A stretch of 64,000 nucleotides of DNA from Muriicola soli (GCF_004139715.1 NZ_CP035544.1:682001-746000), one strand, 5' to 3'; shown: positions 47,001 to 57,239, counted from the stretch's first letter. Numbers and translations are program-made. The notes: generated from the letters alone by a model not told the origin.

Positions 47001-48058
47001 TGAAAATTATCCGGGTCTCCTTTGAAAGGTTAGACCTTTCCTTATCCGTCCCATACACTATTGCTTATGAGACCGTATCGCATACGAGTAATTTCATTCT
47101 TAAACTCGAGACCGATACATCTTTGGTGGGATACGGTTGTGCGGCACCCGACCTGGAAGTGACCGGGGAATCTGCAGAAACGGTTGAAAAATCAATTCAG
47201 CAGCATGTCTTACCCTTATTGCACGGAAATTCACCGCTGATGTACAACAGGATCATAGACGAGTTAAAACAACTCTGTCCGGAAAATTCCTCAGTGTTGG
47301 CGATGGTGGATATGGCTTTACTCGACCTGATGTCAAAAAAGGCGGATCTGCCGCTGTATCAGTTTTTAGGGGGTTACCGTAAGTCTTTCGCTACGAGTAT
47401 AACCATAGGAATTATGGGCCTGCAGCAAACCCTGTCGCTTGCCAAAGAGTTTACAGCCAAGGGGTTTACTATTCTTAAAATAAAAGGGGGTCTTAACCTG
47501 GAAGAAGATATTGCCAAAATGATCAAATTAAGGGAGGAATTTCCCGGGATCATTTTGAGGTTCGATGGAAATCAGGGGTATAACGTAGAACAATCCGTGG
47601 CTTTTGTCAAGGCCACAGAGAAGGTCGGTATTCAGATCTTTGAACAGCCTACGAAAACTAAAGGGGATCAGCAGCTAGGGGAGGTTACACACGCCGTGGG
47701 GATACCAGTTATGGCTGACGAAAGCTTGAAAACCCTCGATGACGCCTTTAGATTGGCGCAGAAAGAGCAGATCGATATGATTAATATAAAATTGATGAAA
47801 GTAGGAGGAATCCTCGAGGGGATGCACATCAACTCGGTGGCTAAATCGGCCGGACTTGAAGCTATGGTGGGTTGCTTGGATGAATGTGCCCTTGGGATTT
47901 CAGCCGGACTTCATTTTGCCCTCTCGAGACCCAACATCCATTTCGCGGATCTCGATGGCCATCTCGACCTTCTGGATGATCCCTTCCAGGGCTTGTTCGA
48001 AATCAAAGGGGGTGTTTTGTACCCTTCCCACAATCCCGGCCTGGGCTATTCTGGATAG
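47000..48058 (+). CDS. Dipeptide epimerase (enolase superfamily)
   Basis: 352 residues; the ATG overlaps the creatininase stop by one base (TGATG). Muconate-lactonising subgroup of the enolase superfamily: K-x-K in ILKIKGGLN, metal ligands in RFDGNQGY, FEQP and MADESL, and the second base lysine in MINIKLMKVGG. L-Ala-D/L-Glu epimerases and the N-acetyl-D-glutamate racemase DgcA are of this type. In the same locus as a DUF1611 (DgcN-type) gene, so a shared D-glutamate pathway is possible. Confidence 0.88.
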   Translation: MKIIRVSFERLDLSLSVPYTIAYETVSHTSNFILKLETDTSLVGYGCAAPDLEVTGESAETVEKSIQQHVLPLLHGNSPLMYNRIIDELKQLCPENSSVLAMVDMALLDLMSKKADLPLYQFLGGYRKSFATSITIGIMGLQQTLSLAKEFTAKGFTILKIKGGLNLEEDIAKMIKLREEFPGIILRFDGNQGYNVEQSVAFVKATEKVGIQIFEQPTKTKGDQQLGEVTHAVGIPVMADESLKTLDDAFRLAQKEQIDMINIKLMKVGGILEGMHINSVAKSAGLEAMVGCLDECALGISAGLHFALSRPNIHFADLDGHLDLLDDPFQGLFEIKGGVLYPSHNPGLGYSG

Positions 48059-48115
48059 GACTTTGACAGAGAAGGCAAATTATAAACTACTTTTGTATTA
48101 CCTAAAGAAAAGATC

Positions 48116-49643
48116 GTGATTGATATTGAAAATATTGAATTGACATACTTGGGTATAGACGACTATCAGGAGCTCAAAGACGCTATGATAGAAGCTTATT
48201 CTACAATGCCCGACGCCTACTGGCGGGAGCACCATATAAAAAAACTGATAGCACTTTTTCCTGAAGGGCAGGTGGCCATAAAAATCAATGGAGAATTAGC
48301 GGGTACCGCCCTTTCGATTATTGTTGATTACAATCAGTTTGATGTTGACCATACCTATAAGGATATTACCGGGATTACACCTTTTCAACACATACTGCGG
48401 ATGGAGACATGCTCTATGGTATTGATGTATTTATAAAACCCGAATTCCGTGGTCTCCGCCTGGGGAGAAGGCTGTATGATTACCGAAAAGACCTTTGTGA
48501 ACGCCTTAATTTGAAGGGTGTAGCTTTTGGCGGGCGAATGCCTAATTATCACAAGCATTCCGATACACTATCCCCAAAGGAGTATATTCAAAAAGTGCGG
48601 AGAAAGGAGATACAGGATTCCGTTCTTAATTTTCAAATCTCAAATGATTTCCATCCTGCCAAGATTCTCAAAGGTTATTTAGAAGGAGACGAGGCCTCCA
48701 ACGAATTTGCTGTCCTTATGGAATGGGATAATATCTATTATGAGAAACCCAACAAAAAGCGGCAACAAAAAAGAAAACGATCAGACTGGGCCTGATACAA
48801 TGGCAAATGCGGCCTTACAAGGACCTGGATCAACTCCTGCAACAAGCCGAGTACTTTATCGATGCTGTTGCCGGATACCGCTCCGACTTTGCCTTATTCC
48901 CGGAGTTTTTCAATGCTCCGCTTATGGCTGAGAACAACCACCTTCCAGAATCTCAGGCGATTCGTGAACTCGCCAAACACACTGAAGACATCGTTAAGAA
49001 GTTTTCTGAATTTTCCATTTCTTATAACATCAATATCATTACCGGGAGTATGCCCGAGTTAAAAGATGGCAAATTGGTCAATGCGGGGTATTTATGCCGC
49101 AGGGACGGGAGTATGGAACGCTACGAGAAAATCCATGTTACCCCTGATGAAGCCAAAGTTTGGGGCATGCAGGGAGGCGATGAACTCAAGACCTTTGAGA
49201 CAGACTGTGGTAAGATTGGAGTTCTGATTTGTTATGATTCGGAATTCCCGGAATTGAGTCGGTTACTTGCCGACGAAGGCATGGATATTTTGTTTATTCC
49301 CTTCCTCACGGACACACAAAACGGATTTTCAAGAGTACGGCACTGCGCACAGGCCCGGGCCATTGAAAATGAATGTTATGTAGCCATCGCAGGGAGTGTT
49401 GGAAACCTGCCTAATGTGCACAATATGGATATTCAATTTGCTCAATCCATGGTATTCACTCCTTGTGATTTTTCTTTTCCTACCAATGGGATCAAAGCCG
49501 AGGCAACACCTAATACAGAGATGATCCTTATTGCCGATGTGGATATCGATTTGTTGCGGGAGCTCAACCAATTTGGGGCAGTTAGAAATTTGAGAGACAG
49601 ACGAATCGACCTCTTTGAGTTAAAACGCAGGAACAAGGAGTAA
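48116..49643 (+). CDS. Bifunctional GNAT acetyltransferase / carbon-nitrogen hydrolase fusion, with two -1 frameshifts
   Basis: Starts at GTG. Three frames combine to a 509-residue fusion well known in Flavobacteria: GNAT domain (about 1-225; RGLRLGRRLYDYRKDL binds CoA pyrophosphate) and a nitrilase domain (about 230-509) with the E-K-C triad: Glu in ALFPEFF, Lys in EKIHVTP, Cys in VLICYDSEFPE. One base is missing in G3 at 48371-48373 (repairs to TGDYTFSTHTADG) and one in A6 at 48767-48772 (repairs to KKTIRLGLIQWQMRPY). The product would be a cytoplasmic enzyme. Possibly acylates an amine and hydrolyses an amide in the same pathway. Confidence 0.85.
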
Positions 49644-49653
49644 AGAACCGGCC

Positions 49654-51059
49654 TTAACTTTCTAACGTCTTTAATTCGTCATTTAGCTCTTCCAGGCTGC
49701 TCTTGGCATCCCCAAATAGCATTTTTGTCTTATGGTGGAAAAAAAGCTGATTTTGGATGCCGGCATAACCGGGGCTCATACTTCTTTTCATCACCACAAC
49801 ATTTTTTGCATCCCAGACATTGATGACGGGCATTCCATAGACGGGACTTGCGGGATCATCATAGGCGGCAGGGTTCACCACGTCATTTGCTCCTATGACA
49901 ATGACCATATCGGTGTTTGCCATAGCCTCATTTGCGTCCTCCATGTCGAGTAATTTAGGGTAAGGAACATCGGCCTCCGCAAGCAGTACATTCATGTGCC
50001 CGGGCATTCGTCCTGCTACGGGATGTATGGCGTAGTTTACATCTACTCCATTGGCCGACAACAAGTTGTCCATTCTTTTCACAACCTTTTGCGCCTGCGC
50101 AACAGCCAGGCCGTATCCAGGGACTACCAATACCGTATTGGAATAGTATAATTGAACAGCGAGATCAGAACAGCTGATCTCTTTGGCCAATTGCGCTTCT
50201 CCTTCCTCCTTTTTTCCTTTGTGGTTATCACCAAATCCACCAATCAAAACATTGAAAAGGGAGCGATTCATCGCTTTGCACATCACTATAGTCAGGATGA
50301 TTCCGGCCGATCCTACCAGAATTCCTCCAACCAACATGATATTATTGTCGTAGATCAGACCGGCAGCCGCTGCCGACAAACCGGTAAAGGCGTTCAGTAG
50401 TGAAATGACCACAGGCATATCGGCCCCACCGATTGGGGCCACAAAAGAGAAACCATACAAGAGGGCGATCAATAATATCGATACGATCCAGATCAAAGCG
50501 GGTTGACTGCCCATTGAGATAACGTACACGGTAAGTACTAACAGTACCGCAAGAAGAACAGCATTGATAATATTGTGTCTTGGAAGGGTTACTTTACTGT
50601 CGTCAATCAGGCCTTGAAGTTTTCCATAGGCCAGCATACTTCCAGTAAAAGCGACAGCTCCGATCAGTAAGGTGAGGAAAAGGATCAGAAGTTGTGCCAT
50701 TGAGATTTCAATTCTGCCCCTGCTGCTTGCACCAATTCGGTAAAGGCAAGTACAACGGCACAAGCTCCTCCCAAACCATTGAATACAGATACCATTTGCG
50801 GCATAGCTGTCATTTCGATCTTGATTGCACTTACATATCCTATGATGCCCCCAATAGTCATGGCGCCAAAGATCCAGATGTAGTTGTTAGCCGCTCCGCT
50901 GATCGGTAGAAAGAGGGTAGCAAGGATTGCGATAACCATCCCGACAGTGGCCAACAGGTTACCTTTTCTCGCGGTATCTGGGGTGCTCATTTGGCGTAGT
51001 CCGATGACAAAAGCGGTAGCCCCAAGCAGATAAGAGAGATTTACAGCGGTTATGAGCAT
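49654..51059 (-). CDS. pntB: NAD(P) transhydrogenase subunit beta, interrupted by a -1 frameshift
   Basis: Repaired length 468 residues, the usual size. The N-terminal part has AVNLSYLLGATAFVIGLRQMSTPDTARKGN in separate helices and TAMPQMVSVFNGLGG; then the frame breaks near Q-A-A-G. Adding one G to a run of four (plus-strand C4 at 50717-50720) gives QAAGGRIEISMAQLLILF; a T in AATT nearby is an alternative. The soluble NADP domain follows (VPGYGLAVAQAQ, RMPGHMNVLLAEADVPY, VIVIGANDVVNPAA, GMPVINVWDAKNVVV). It moves protons while reducing NADP with NADH. Confidence 0.88.
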
Positions 51060-51371
51060 TTATTTCTTCTTTTTATTGAACATCTTGAGCATTCTGTTGG
51101 TAACCGCAAACCCCCCAACTACATTAATAGTACCCAGAATTACCCCCAGTGCACCGAGGCAGAGGGCAAGGTAGTCTGTTGGCTCGGCATTTCGGATGAG
51201 AAGGATGGCACCGATAATGACAACCCCGCTAATGGCATTAGCACCGGACATGAGCGGAGTATGGAGGATGGTGGGGACATTAGAAATTAATTCAAAGCCC
51301 AGGATTACAGTGAAAATCAGCAAGTATATCAATAAGAGGTTATTGTCTAAAAAGAGTAATATATTTTCCAT
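51060..51371 (-). CDS. pntAB: NAD(P) transhydrogenase subunit alpha, membrane part
   Basis: 103 residues with three to four membrane helices. The stretch LGFELISNVPTILHTPLMSGANAISGVVIIGA is the signature of the transhydrogenase alpha membrane domain (cited here as HTPLMSGANAISG). In this organism alpha is split into a soluble and a membrane polypeptide, as in many bacteria outside Enterobacteria. The stop abuts the start of pntB. Confidence 0.92.
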   Translation of the reverse strand: MENILLFLDNNLLLIYLLIFTVILGFELISNVPTILHTPLMSGANAISGVVIIGAILLIRNAEPTDYLALCLGALGVILGTINVVGGFAVTNRMLKMFNKKKK

Positions 51372-51393
51372 AGGCAGAGAAATTGAAATGGTC

Positions 51394-52470
51394 TTAGCTT
51401 TTAGTCAAAATGGTATTATCTATGATTTCATTATTGAGGTCCAGATGCAAATTCCCCTCTTTTATTATCAATTTCAGGTAATTTGCTACATTATTACTGT
51501 AAAAAAAACTGGCGTCTTTTGGCATATCCGAAGCGAGGTTTGAATTCCCAATAATCTTAACGCCTTTCCGAATAACGGTTTTATCCATCTCGCTGAGTTC
51601 ACAATTTCCGCCGGAAGAAGCTGCTAAATCTACTACGATGGTTCCGGGTTTCATCTTGTCAACTGTTTCCTTTGTAAGAAGTATTGGTGCTTTTTTACCA
51701 AGGATCTGAGCAGTCGTAATGACTACGTCTGATGATGCTGCCCTCTTTTGTACTTCCTGTTGCTGCCTTTCGATAAATTCAGGAGTTTGTTCAACAGCAT
51801 AGCCCCCTGCGTCTCGTTTGTCAATAGCTCCGGGCACTTCTACAAATTTTGCCCCCAGACTTTCAACCTCCTCTTTTGCGGCTGCTCTAACGTCGAATGC
51901 CTCCACTATAGCACCTAGCCTTCGGGCAGTTGCAATGGCCTGTAAACCTGCGACCCCTGCACCCAGGACCAGCACCTTACAGGGTTTTATGCTACCAGCA
52001 GCCGTGATCATCATGGGAAAGAACCCGGGTGATTCCATAGCGGCCAGGAGAACAGCCCTGTATCCGGCTATGGATGCCATTGATGATAAGATATCCATGG
52101 TCTGAGCAATAGTGGTCCTCGGAATCATATCCAGGCTTGCGGCCTGTAATTCCAATTCCTTCATCTGTTCAATTAATGCGGCGTTGTTGAAGGGTGAAAA
52201 GATCGCCACCAACATAGCTCCTTTTTTAATGAGTTTGAGTTCTTGCTCAGGGATGGGATTAATGGTTACAAGGATATCGGCCTGTTTTAAAACTGATAAC
52301 CTATCACTGACCTTAGCGTATTTCTCGTATTTCTTATCCGGATAGCTCGCAAGGACACCCGCACCTTTTTCGATCTGGAATTCTATATCTTTTTCGTTAA
52401 ATTTCTTGAGTGTTTTGGGAACTATAGCAACTCTGTTATCGGCTGTTTCCTTTAGAATTCCTATGATCAT
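51394..52470 (-). CDS. pntAA: NAD(P) transhydrogenase subunit alpha, soluble NAD-binding part
   Basis: 358 residues. An alanine-dehydrogenase-like fold: MIIGILKETADNRVAIVPKT at the start and the NAD motif VLVLGAGVAGLQAIATARRLGA. RDAGGYAVEQTPEF and DLAASSGGNCELS near residue 230-300 match PntA. Transfers hydride from NADH at the membrane surface. First gene of the pntAA-pntAB-pntB operon, 22 bp before the membrane part. Confidence 0.93.
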   Translation of the reverse strand: MIIGILKETADNRVAIVPKTLKKFNEKDIEFQIEKGAGVLASYPDKKYEKYAKVSDRLSVLKQADILVTINPIPEQELKLIKKGAMLVAIFSPFNNAALIEQMKELELQAASLDMIPRTTIAQTMDILSSMASIAGYRAVLLAAMESPGFFPMMITAAGSIKPCKVLVLGAGVAGLQAIATARRLGAIVEAFDVRAAAKEEVESLGAKFVEVPGAIDKRDAGGYAVEQTPEFIERQQQEVQKRAASSDVVITTAQILGKKAPILLTKETVDKMKPGTIVVDLAASSGGNCELSEMDKTVIRKGVKIIGNSNLASDMPKDASFFYSNNVANYLKLIIKEGNLHLDLNNEIIDNTILTKS

Positions 52471-52639
52471 TGTATGAGGTAACTTGATAGTCCTCTCAAT
52501 GTAATTATAATATTGGAAATAGAAAAATGGAAGGCGGATACCAATAGATCAATTTTCAAAGGAAATGGGGCAGCCGGATTGATTTATTTTCCGTAAAATA
52601 GAATCAGAATGCTATAAGAAGAAAAGAAAAAGGCAAACA

Positions 52640-53905
52640 ATGAAAAAGAATTCAAATGTAGTAATCATAGGGGCCGGTTTTGGTGGAATAGAGCTCGCCA
52701 AAGCTTTGAGAAATAAAATGATCAATGTGCTCCTTGTCGATAAACACAACTATCACAATTTTCAGCCTCTTATGTATCAGGTAGCCACCGGAGGGCTCGA
52801 ACCCGGGAGCATTGCGTATCCTGTGAGACGTATTTTCAGGAATAACAAGAATATCACCTTCAGAATGGCTGAGGTATTGGAAGTGATGCCGAAAGAAAAA
52901 ATTCTAAAAACAAGTATCGGAACTATTGCTTATGACTATCTGGTTATCGCCACGGGCAGTCAGAATAACTATTTTAATTTCGAAACTAAAAAAGATCAAT
53001 TACTTACTTTAAAGTCAATTCCTGAAGCCCTTAATCTCAGGAGTTTTATTTTTCAAAACCTGGAGAAAGCCCTGGCTAATGTAAATGATGAACCCCTTGA
53101 AGAAATCATGAATATCGCAATTGTTGGAGGAGGACCTGCGGGAATTGAGTTAGCTGGCGCCCTAGCCGAAATGAAACGCTATGTTCTGCCTAAGGATTTT
53201 CCAGATCTCGATCTAAGCATGATGAGTATAAATCTGTACGAAGCTGCCCCGGCACTTCTCTCCTCGATGTCTGAGGAAGCCTCCGAGAAGAGCCTTGAAT
53301 ACTTACATCAGCTGGGTATCAATGTTTTCCTTAATTCAAGGGTTCAGGATTACGACGGATCCTTGATTACTTTGGCAGACAAGAGCAATTTTAGGACAGA
53401 TACGGTCATCTGGACAGCAGGGGTTAAAGGAGCACCCATTGCAGGAATCCCGGAAGAGGCCATCGTTGGTGGAAACAGAATCGCAGTAAATGAATACAAT
53501 CAGGCGGCCGGAACCAAAAATATTTATGCTATTGGAGATGTTGCTTCCCATATTACCCCTGAAAGCCCTGACGGACTGCCTATGTTAGCACCGGTTGCCC
53601 AGCAACACGGAAAAGCTCTGGCTAAAAATATACTTCGATTAGAGGCTGGGAAGCAAATGAAAGCCTTTACTTACTTAGACAAAGGGGTTATGGCGACTAT
53701 TGGGCGGCGAAAGGCAGTGGTGGATTTGAAAATCTGGAAATTCCAGGGAACATTTGCCTGGTTGGTATGGATGTTTGTACATATTATGTCACTGGTCGGT
53801 TTCCGAAACAAGGTAGTTGCTTTTGTCGACTGGATGGTGAATTACTTCACCTATGACAGACCACTGGGGTTGATAATAAGACCCTACAAAAGAAAAGAGA
53901 GTTGA
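52640..53905 (+). CDS. ndh: Type II NADH:quinone oxidoreductase
   Basis: 421 residues. FAD motif VVIIGAGFGGIELAKAL, then LLVDKHNYHNFQPLMYQVATGGLEP, the NADH motif IAIVGGGPAGIELAGALAEM, and AIGDVASH near residue 295. The C-terminal helix region (FAWLVWMFVHIMSLVGFRNK) anchors it to the membrane face. It oxidises NADH to a quinone without pumping protons. Divergent from the transhydrogenase operon, which also handles NADH. Confidence 0.92.
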   Translation: MKKNSNVVIIGAGFGGIELAKALRNKMINVLLVDKHNYHNFQPLMYQVATGGLEPGSIAYPVRRIFRNNKNITFRMAEVLEVMPKEKILKTSIGTIAYDYLVIATGSQNNYFNFETKKDQLLTLKSIPEALNLRSFIFQNLEKALANVNDEPLEEIMNIAIVGGGPAGIELAGALAEMKRYVLPKDFPDLDLSMMSINLYEAAPALLSSMSEEASEKSLEYLHQLGINVFLNSRVQDYDGSLITLADKSNFRTDTVIWTAGVKGAPIAGIPEEAIVGGNRIAVNEYNQAAGTKNIYAIGDVASHITPESPDGLPMLAPVAQQHGKALAKNILRLEAGKQMKAFTYLDKGVMATIGRRKAVVDLKIWKFQGTFAWLVWMFVHIMSLVGFRNKVVAFVDWMVNYFTYDRPLGLIIRPYKRKES

Positions 53906-53951
53906 CCAGTATTTACTCTCTTAATATTTCTTTCTTCCTCTTTCTAACTGA

Positions 53952-55111
53952 TTAGCAATCTTCCTTCGAGATAAGCCTACATCCCATACTAAGCCTTACT
54001 TTAAAAGAGGACAGACGTGTTTCAAATCGTTTCTGGTAAAATTCGGTTGCACTTTCTAAAAATAAATGGCAGGCGTCCTTTTTTACAAGATTTAAGGTAC
54101 AACCTCCGAATCCGCCCCCATCATTCTGGCTCCCAAAACACAAGGTTGTTCTCTGCTGAGATCGATGAGAAAATTGAGTTTATCACAACTCACCTCGTAA
54201 AGGTGTTGTAATCCCATGTGAGATTCATACATCAGTTTGCCCAATGATGCGTAGTCCATTTCTTTTATCGCTTCCACCGCTAACAGAACACGTTTATTTT
54301 CCTGAAGTACATATAGAGCCTTCTGAAAATCATTTTTAGGGATTACTTCCTGATTCTTATGCAGGAGGTCGATACTTACCTCCCGGAGTGAGTTGACTCC
54401 TAATTGCTCTGCGACAGATTCACAGCTTAACCGCCTCTGATTATAGGCACTCTCTGCAAGACTGTGTTTTACACCTGTATCTAATAGTAACCATTCGAAT
54501 TCGTTATCCTTTAAAGGGATGAGCTCTGAATTCAAAGACTGGCAATCGAGAAATATTGCATGATTGTCTCTCCCAAACATACTTACATATTGATCCATAA
54601 TACCACATTGTACTCCAACATAGCTCTGTTCAGCCAAATGTGATATTTGAACCATTTCCATAGGTGAAAGGCCAAGTTCAAAGAGGGTGTTTAGTCCAAA
54701 AATAAATGCATTTTCAAGAGCAGCAGAAGAGGAGAGTCCCGCACCTGCCGGGATATTCCCGCTAAAAAGAAGGTTGAAGGGTTCAATTTTTTTACCTGCT
54801 TTACGGAGTTCCTCCAGAATACCCAGGAAGTAAGTCTGCCAACCTTGGTGGACTTCGGGATGATCTTGAAATAACTGGAAGGTGTAGCTCTCATCCAAAT
54901 CACTGGCCACCAGCGTACACTGTTCATCTATACTTCGTTGAAGGGCCAGTGAAATCCCCATGTCGATAGCAGCGGGCAATACATAGCCCAAATTATAGTC
55001 GGTGTGCTCCCCTATAATATTGATTCGGCCCGGAGCCCAAACCACAAAGGGTTGCGACTTAAATTGTCCCGTAAAGGCAGCGCGAACTGATTTTGACAGA
55101 TTTTGATTCAT
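53952..55111 (-). CDS. galK: Galactokinase, interrupted by a -1 frameshift near the C-terminus
   Basis: Repaired length 386 residues, as usual for GalK. GHMP kinase motifs: APGRINIIGEHTDYNLGYVLP, GAGLSSSAALENAF (ATP loop) and QCGIMDQYVSMFG. The frame breaks at MMG in a G run (plus-strand C5 at 54115-54119); one more G yields ARMMGGGFGGCTLNLVKK, the third conserved motif, and the rest to KEDC. Phosphorylates galactose at C1. A stand-alone gene; no galT or galE is in the window. Confidence 0.9.
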
Positions 55112-55251
55112 CGAAATACTTCTCTCTATCTCAAAATTGAGGAAAAACTACGAGATCGGAGATAACAGACCTGATCCCTTTTTAAATAAGCTTGGTTGCA
55201 TATCGATAGAACACTCTCAGTATTTCGTAGGCAAAAGCAACTTACATAATC

Positions 55252-55271
55252 TATATTAACATATATTAACA
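55252..55271. repeat. Two perfect 10-bp direct repeats
   Basis: TATATTAACA occurs twice back to back, one turn of the helix apart, in the 270-bp gap between galK and the next gene. Nothing else is clear in this gap except AT-rich sequence. Confidence 0.5.
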
Positions 55272-55381
55272 TTTTTAATAGACAATAGGGGTAAAATAGC
55301 ACAGATATCGGAAAATATCCTTGTTTTTATGCTGCGAATGATATCGCAACTTTGTACTGTTAATTTTTAATATTGACTATT

Positions 55382-55942
55382 ATGAAAACAATCACATATT
55401 ATCCAACAATGTTTCACACGAATCCCTTTGCCCATAACTGGACAGATATTTACTCTCATATGGAAAACAATGCAAAAGATGTTCTTTTGCAGAACCAAAT
55501 GGTTGCTGAAAAGGGGATTTCAGAGATGATCTTAAATGTTCGCAGCTTTGCTGCCATAGATGAGAAAGGAAATGAGCACCTGATCAAGGAATTTGCCAAG
55601 GGAAACCTTGTAGACCTCAAGGGTACACATTCCGGACTTTTTATCAAGACGAATAGCGCTCCAAAACTTAAACCTGGAACTTATAATACTTTTAGGTTCT
55701 ATCTGAGGGATACAGCCAACACTTTTGTCTATAAGGACCGAAGCGAGGAGGTTGTTGCCGGACTTGAGTATATTGATTTTGATATTGACAATGGCTTAAA
55801 AGTGGATGGGAAAAATAAAAAGCCCGTTATTATGAGGTTCGATTTTGAGCCCTATACCTTTCTGAGCTTTTTTAAACCCATAACAGATGTATTCAAAAGG
55901 CAGAAAAGGTCGGTTGGAAAACTGGTCAGTAATTTGTCATAA
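55382..55942 (+). CDS. Hypothetical protein
   Basis: 186 residues from the ATG at MKTITYYP (a TTG nine bases upstream is less likely). No signal peptide or membrane helix. The middle (LKPGTYNTFRFYLRD) reads like a beta-strand-rich domain and the end is lysine- and arginine-rich (FKRQKRSVGKLVSN). I do not recognise the family. A hairpin terminator directly follows the stop, supporting a real gene. Confidence 0.65.
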   Translation: MKTITYYPTMFHTNPFAHNWTDIYSHMENNAKDVLLQNQMVAEKGISEMILNVRSFAAIDEKGNEHLIKEFAKGNLVDLKGTHSGLFIKTNSAPKLKPGTYNTFRFYLRDTANTFVYKDRSEEVVAGLEYIDFDIDNGLKVDGKNKKPVIMRFDFEPYTFLSFFKPITDVFKRQKRSVGKLVSNLS

Positions 55943-55967
55943 TCAAATACGATAAAAACAGATTCAA

Positions 55968-55994
55968 AGGCACCCAGGCAGGTGCCTTTTTTTT
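55968..55994 (+). terminator. Rho-independent terminator
   Basis: AGGCACC (55968-55974) pairs with GGTGCCT (55981-55987), followed by a run of eight T. It lies 26 bp after the stop of the preceding gene. Confidence 0.88.
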
Positions 55995-56119
55995 CTTCAA
56001 AACCATGGTTATCACGGAATACTCTTTGTGTATAAGTTAGTTGGCAACAACTTTTTTGAATTACGCCATAGATAGAGCGTGTTTTACAACTTTAAAATGG
56101 TATATTAAAAAGTGGGGTA

Positions 56120-56127
56120 TACATTTG
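56120..56127 (+). promoter_or_regulatory. Predicted -7 element of the porin-like gene
   Basis: TACATTTG matches TAnnTTTG and lies 23 bp before the ATG. No good TTG element at the right distance, so only the -7 part is called. Confidence 0.4.
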
Positions 56128-56149
56128 GCCCTCACTTAAATTTAAACTC

Positions 56150-56644
56150 ATGAAAAAAGTATTATTTACAGCATTTTTATTTGTGGCCGGCTTGAGTCTT
56201 CAGGCTCAGGAGGGGCCAAGTATTGGCATTAATGCCGGTATTCCAACCGGCGACGCTAGTGATTTCTCAGGTTTTAGCCTTGGAATCGACTTTACCTACT
56301 TGTGGTCCGTATCAGATAAGTTTGATGCAGGGGCGGCTGTGGGATTTTCCAATGCCTTCGGGAAAGAAATTGAAACAGGTCTGGGATCTATAGAAATTGA
56401 TGACATTCAGTTTCTTCCGGTAGCTGCGGCTGGTCGTGTTCATTTAACAGAGGATTTCAGTGCAGGTGTTGATCTTGGCTATGCTGTTGGCATAAATGAT
56501 GGAAATGACGGTGGCTTTTATTACCGTCCCATGGTAGGGTATTCCCTTAATGAAAAACTCGGGCTTAGTCTTTCCTACACAGGAATCAGCCTAGATGGAG
56601 GAGATTGGAATACCATTAATCTTGGATTAATGATGGCTTTATAA
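56150..56644 (+). CDS. Small outer-membrane beta-barrel protein
   Basis: 164 residues with a signal peptide (LSLQAQEG). The mature part alternates hydrophobic and polar residues in strands separated by acidic loops (GINAGIPTGDASDF, FSAGVDLGYAVGINDG, LSLSYTGISLDGGDWNTINLGLMM) and ends in a hydrophobic residue, the OmpW/OmpX-type barrel pattern. No porin specificity can be read. A hairpin terminator follows. Confidence 0.8.
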   Translation: MKKVLFTAFLFVAGLSLQAQEGPSIGINAGIPTGDASDFSGFSLGIDFTYLWSVSDKFDAGAAVGFSNAFGKEIETGLGSIEIDDIQFLPVAAAGRVHLTEDFSAGVDLGYAVGINDGNDGGFYYRPMVGYSLNEKLGLSLSYTGISLDGGDWNTINLGLMMAL

Positions 56645-56665
56645 TCAATACAATACAATTCAATG

Positions 56666-56697
56666 AAAAAGCGAAGGGAAACCCTTCGCTTTTTTTA
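56666..56697 (+). terminator. Rho-independent terminator
   Basis: AAAGCGAAGGG and CCCTTCGCTTT pair around an AAA loop, and a T run follows. It ends the porin-like gene transcript 22 bp after the stop. Confidence 0.9.
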
Positions 56698-56777
56698 TGC
56701 AGTCTTAAACGATTTAACTTGTACTACATCAAACACTCCTGACTGTCCGCCGTATTAGACTTCGAAAGTTGGCCGGC

Positions 56778-57134
56778 AGGCTGTTTCACTGCCACCAACA
56801 CTCCCGTAGTATCTCGAACTGGAGAATCCTTTTCACATATTTTGGTATTTGGAATTTGGAATTTAAAGATAGGCTGTGGTCAACTCGCTTTGCTCCTTGG
56901 ACCCAGCGATCCTGAGATTGAGAATCCTTTTCACACTTTTTGGAATTTGGAATTTGTATTTTGGGATTTAAGGAGCGGCTGTGGTAGACTCGTTTCACTC
57001 GTCTGACCCAGCGATCCCGAGCTGAAGAGTATTTTCATCACTTTTTGGAATTTGGATTTTGTATTTTGGGATTTAAGGAGCGGCTGTGGTCAACTCGCTT
57101 TGCTCCTTGGACCCAGCGATCCCGAGCTGCAAAT
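56778..57134. repeat. 105-bp tandem repeats (about 3.3 copies)
   Basis: Two full copies (56872-56976 and 56977-57081) have a period of exactly 105 bp; a degenerate copy precedes them and a partial one follows. Each unit starts GGCTGTGGT, holds TGACCCAGCGATCC or GGACCCAGCGATCC and ends with an AT-rich stretch (TTTTTGGAATTTGG). No promoter or gene is evident, and the 694-bp gap between the porin-like gene and the res gene holds only these repeats and a tRNA fragment. Confidence 0.85.
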
Positions 57135-57239
57135 CAAAAAAGGGGATGCTGTCGCATCCTGAATTCAGGCGCTCCTAAAAACAAAAAGCGAACTATTTGT
57201 TTTAGCTCGCTTTGAATTTGGTAATCTTTTTTGATTTTC

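Noticed and set aside
53952-54143. A separate small gene after galK
   Set aside because: Its sequence is the missing C-terminal part of galactokinase and joins it after one added base.
56786-56998. A 70-codon minus-strand reading frame in the tandem repeats
   Set aside because: It follows the repeat periodicity and has low-complexity composition, so it is not a plausible protein.
56778-57134. CRISPR array
   Set aside because: Units are 105 bp without short identical repeats and variable spacers; no cas genes are near.
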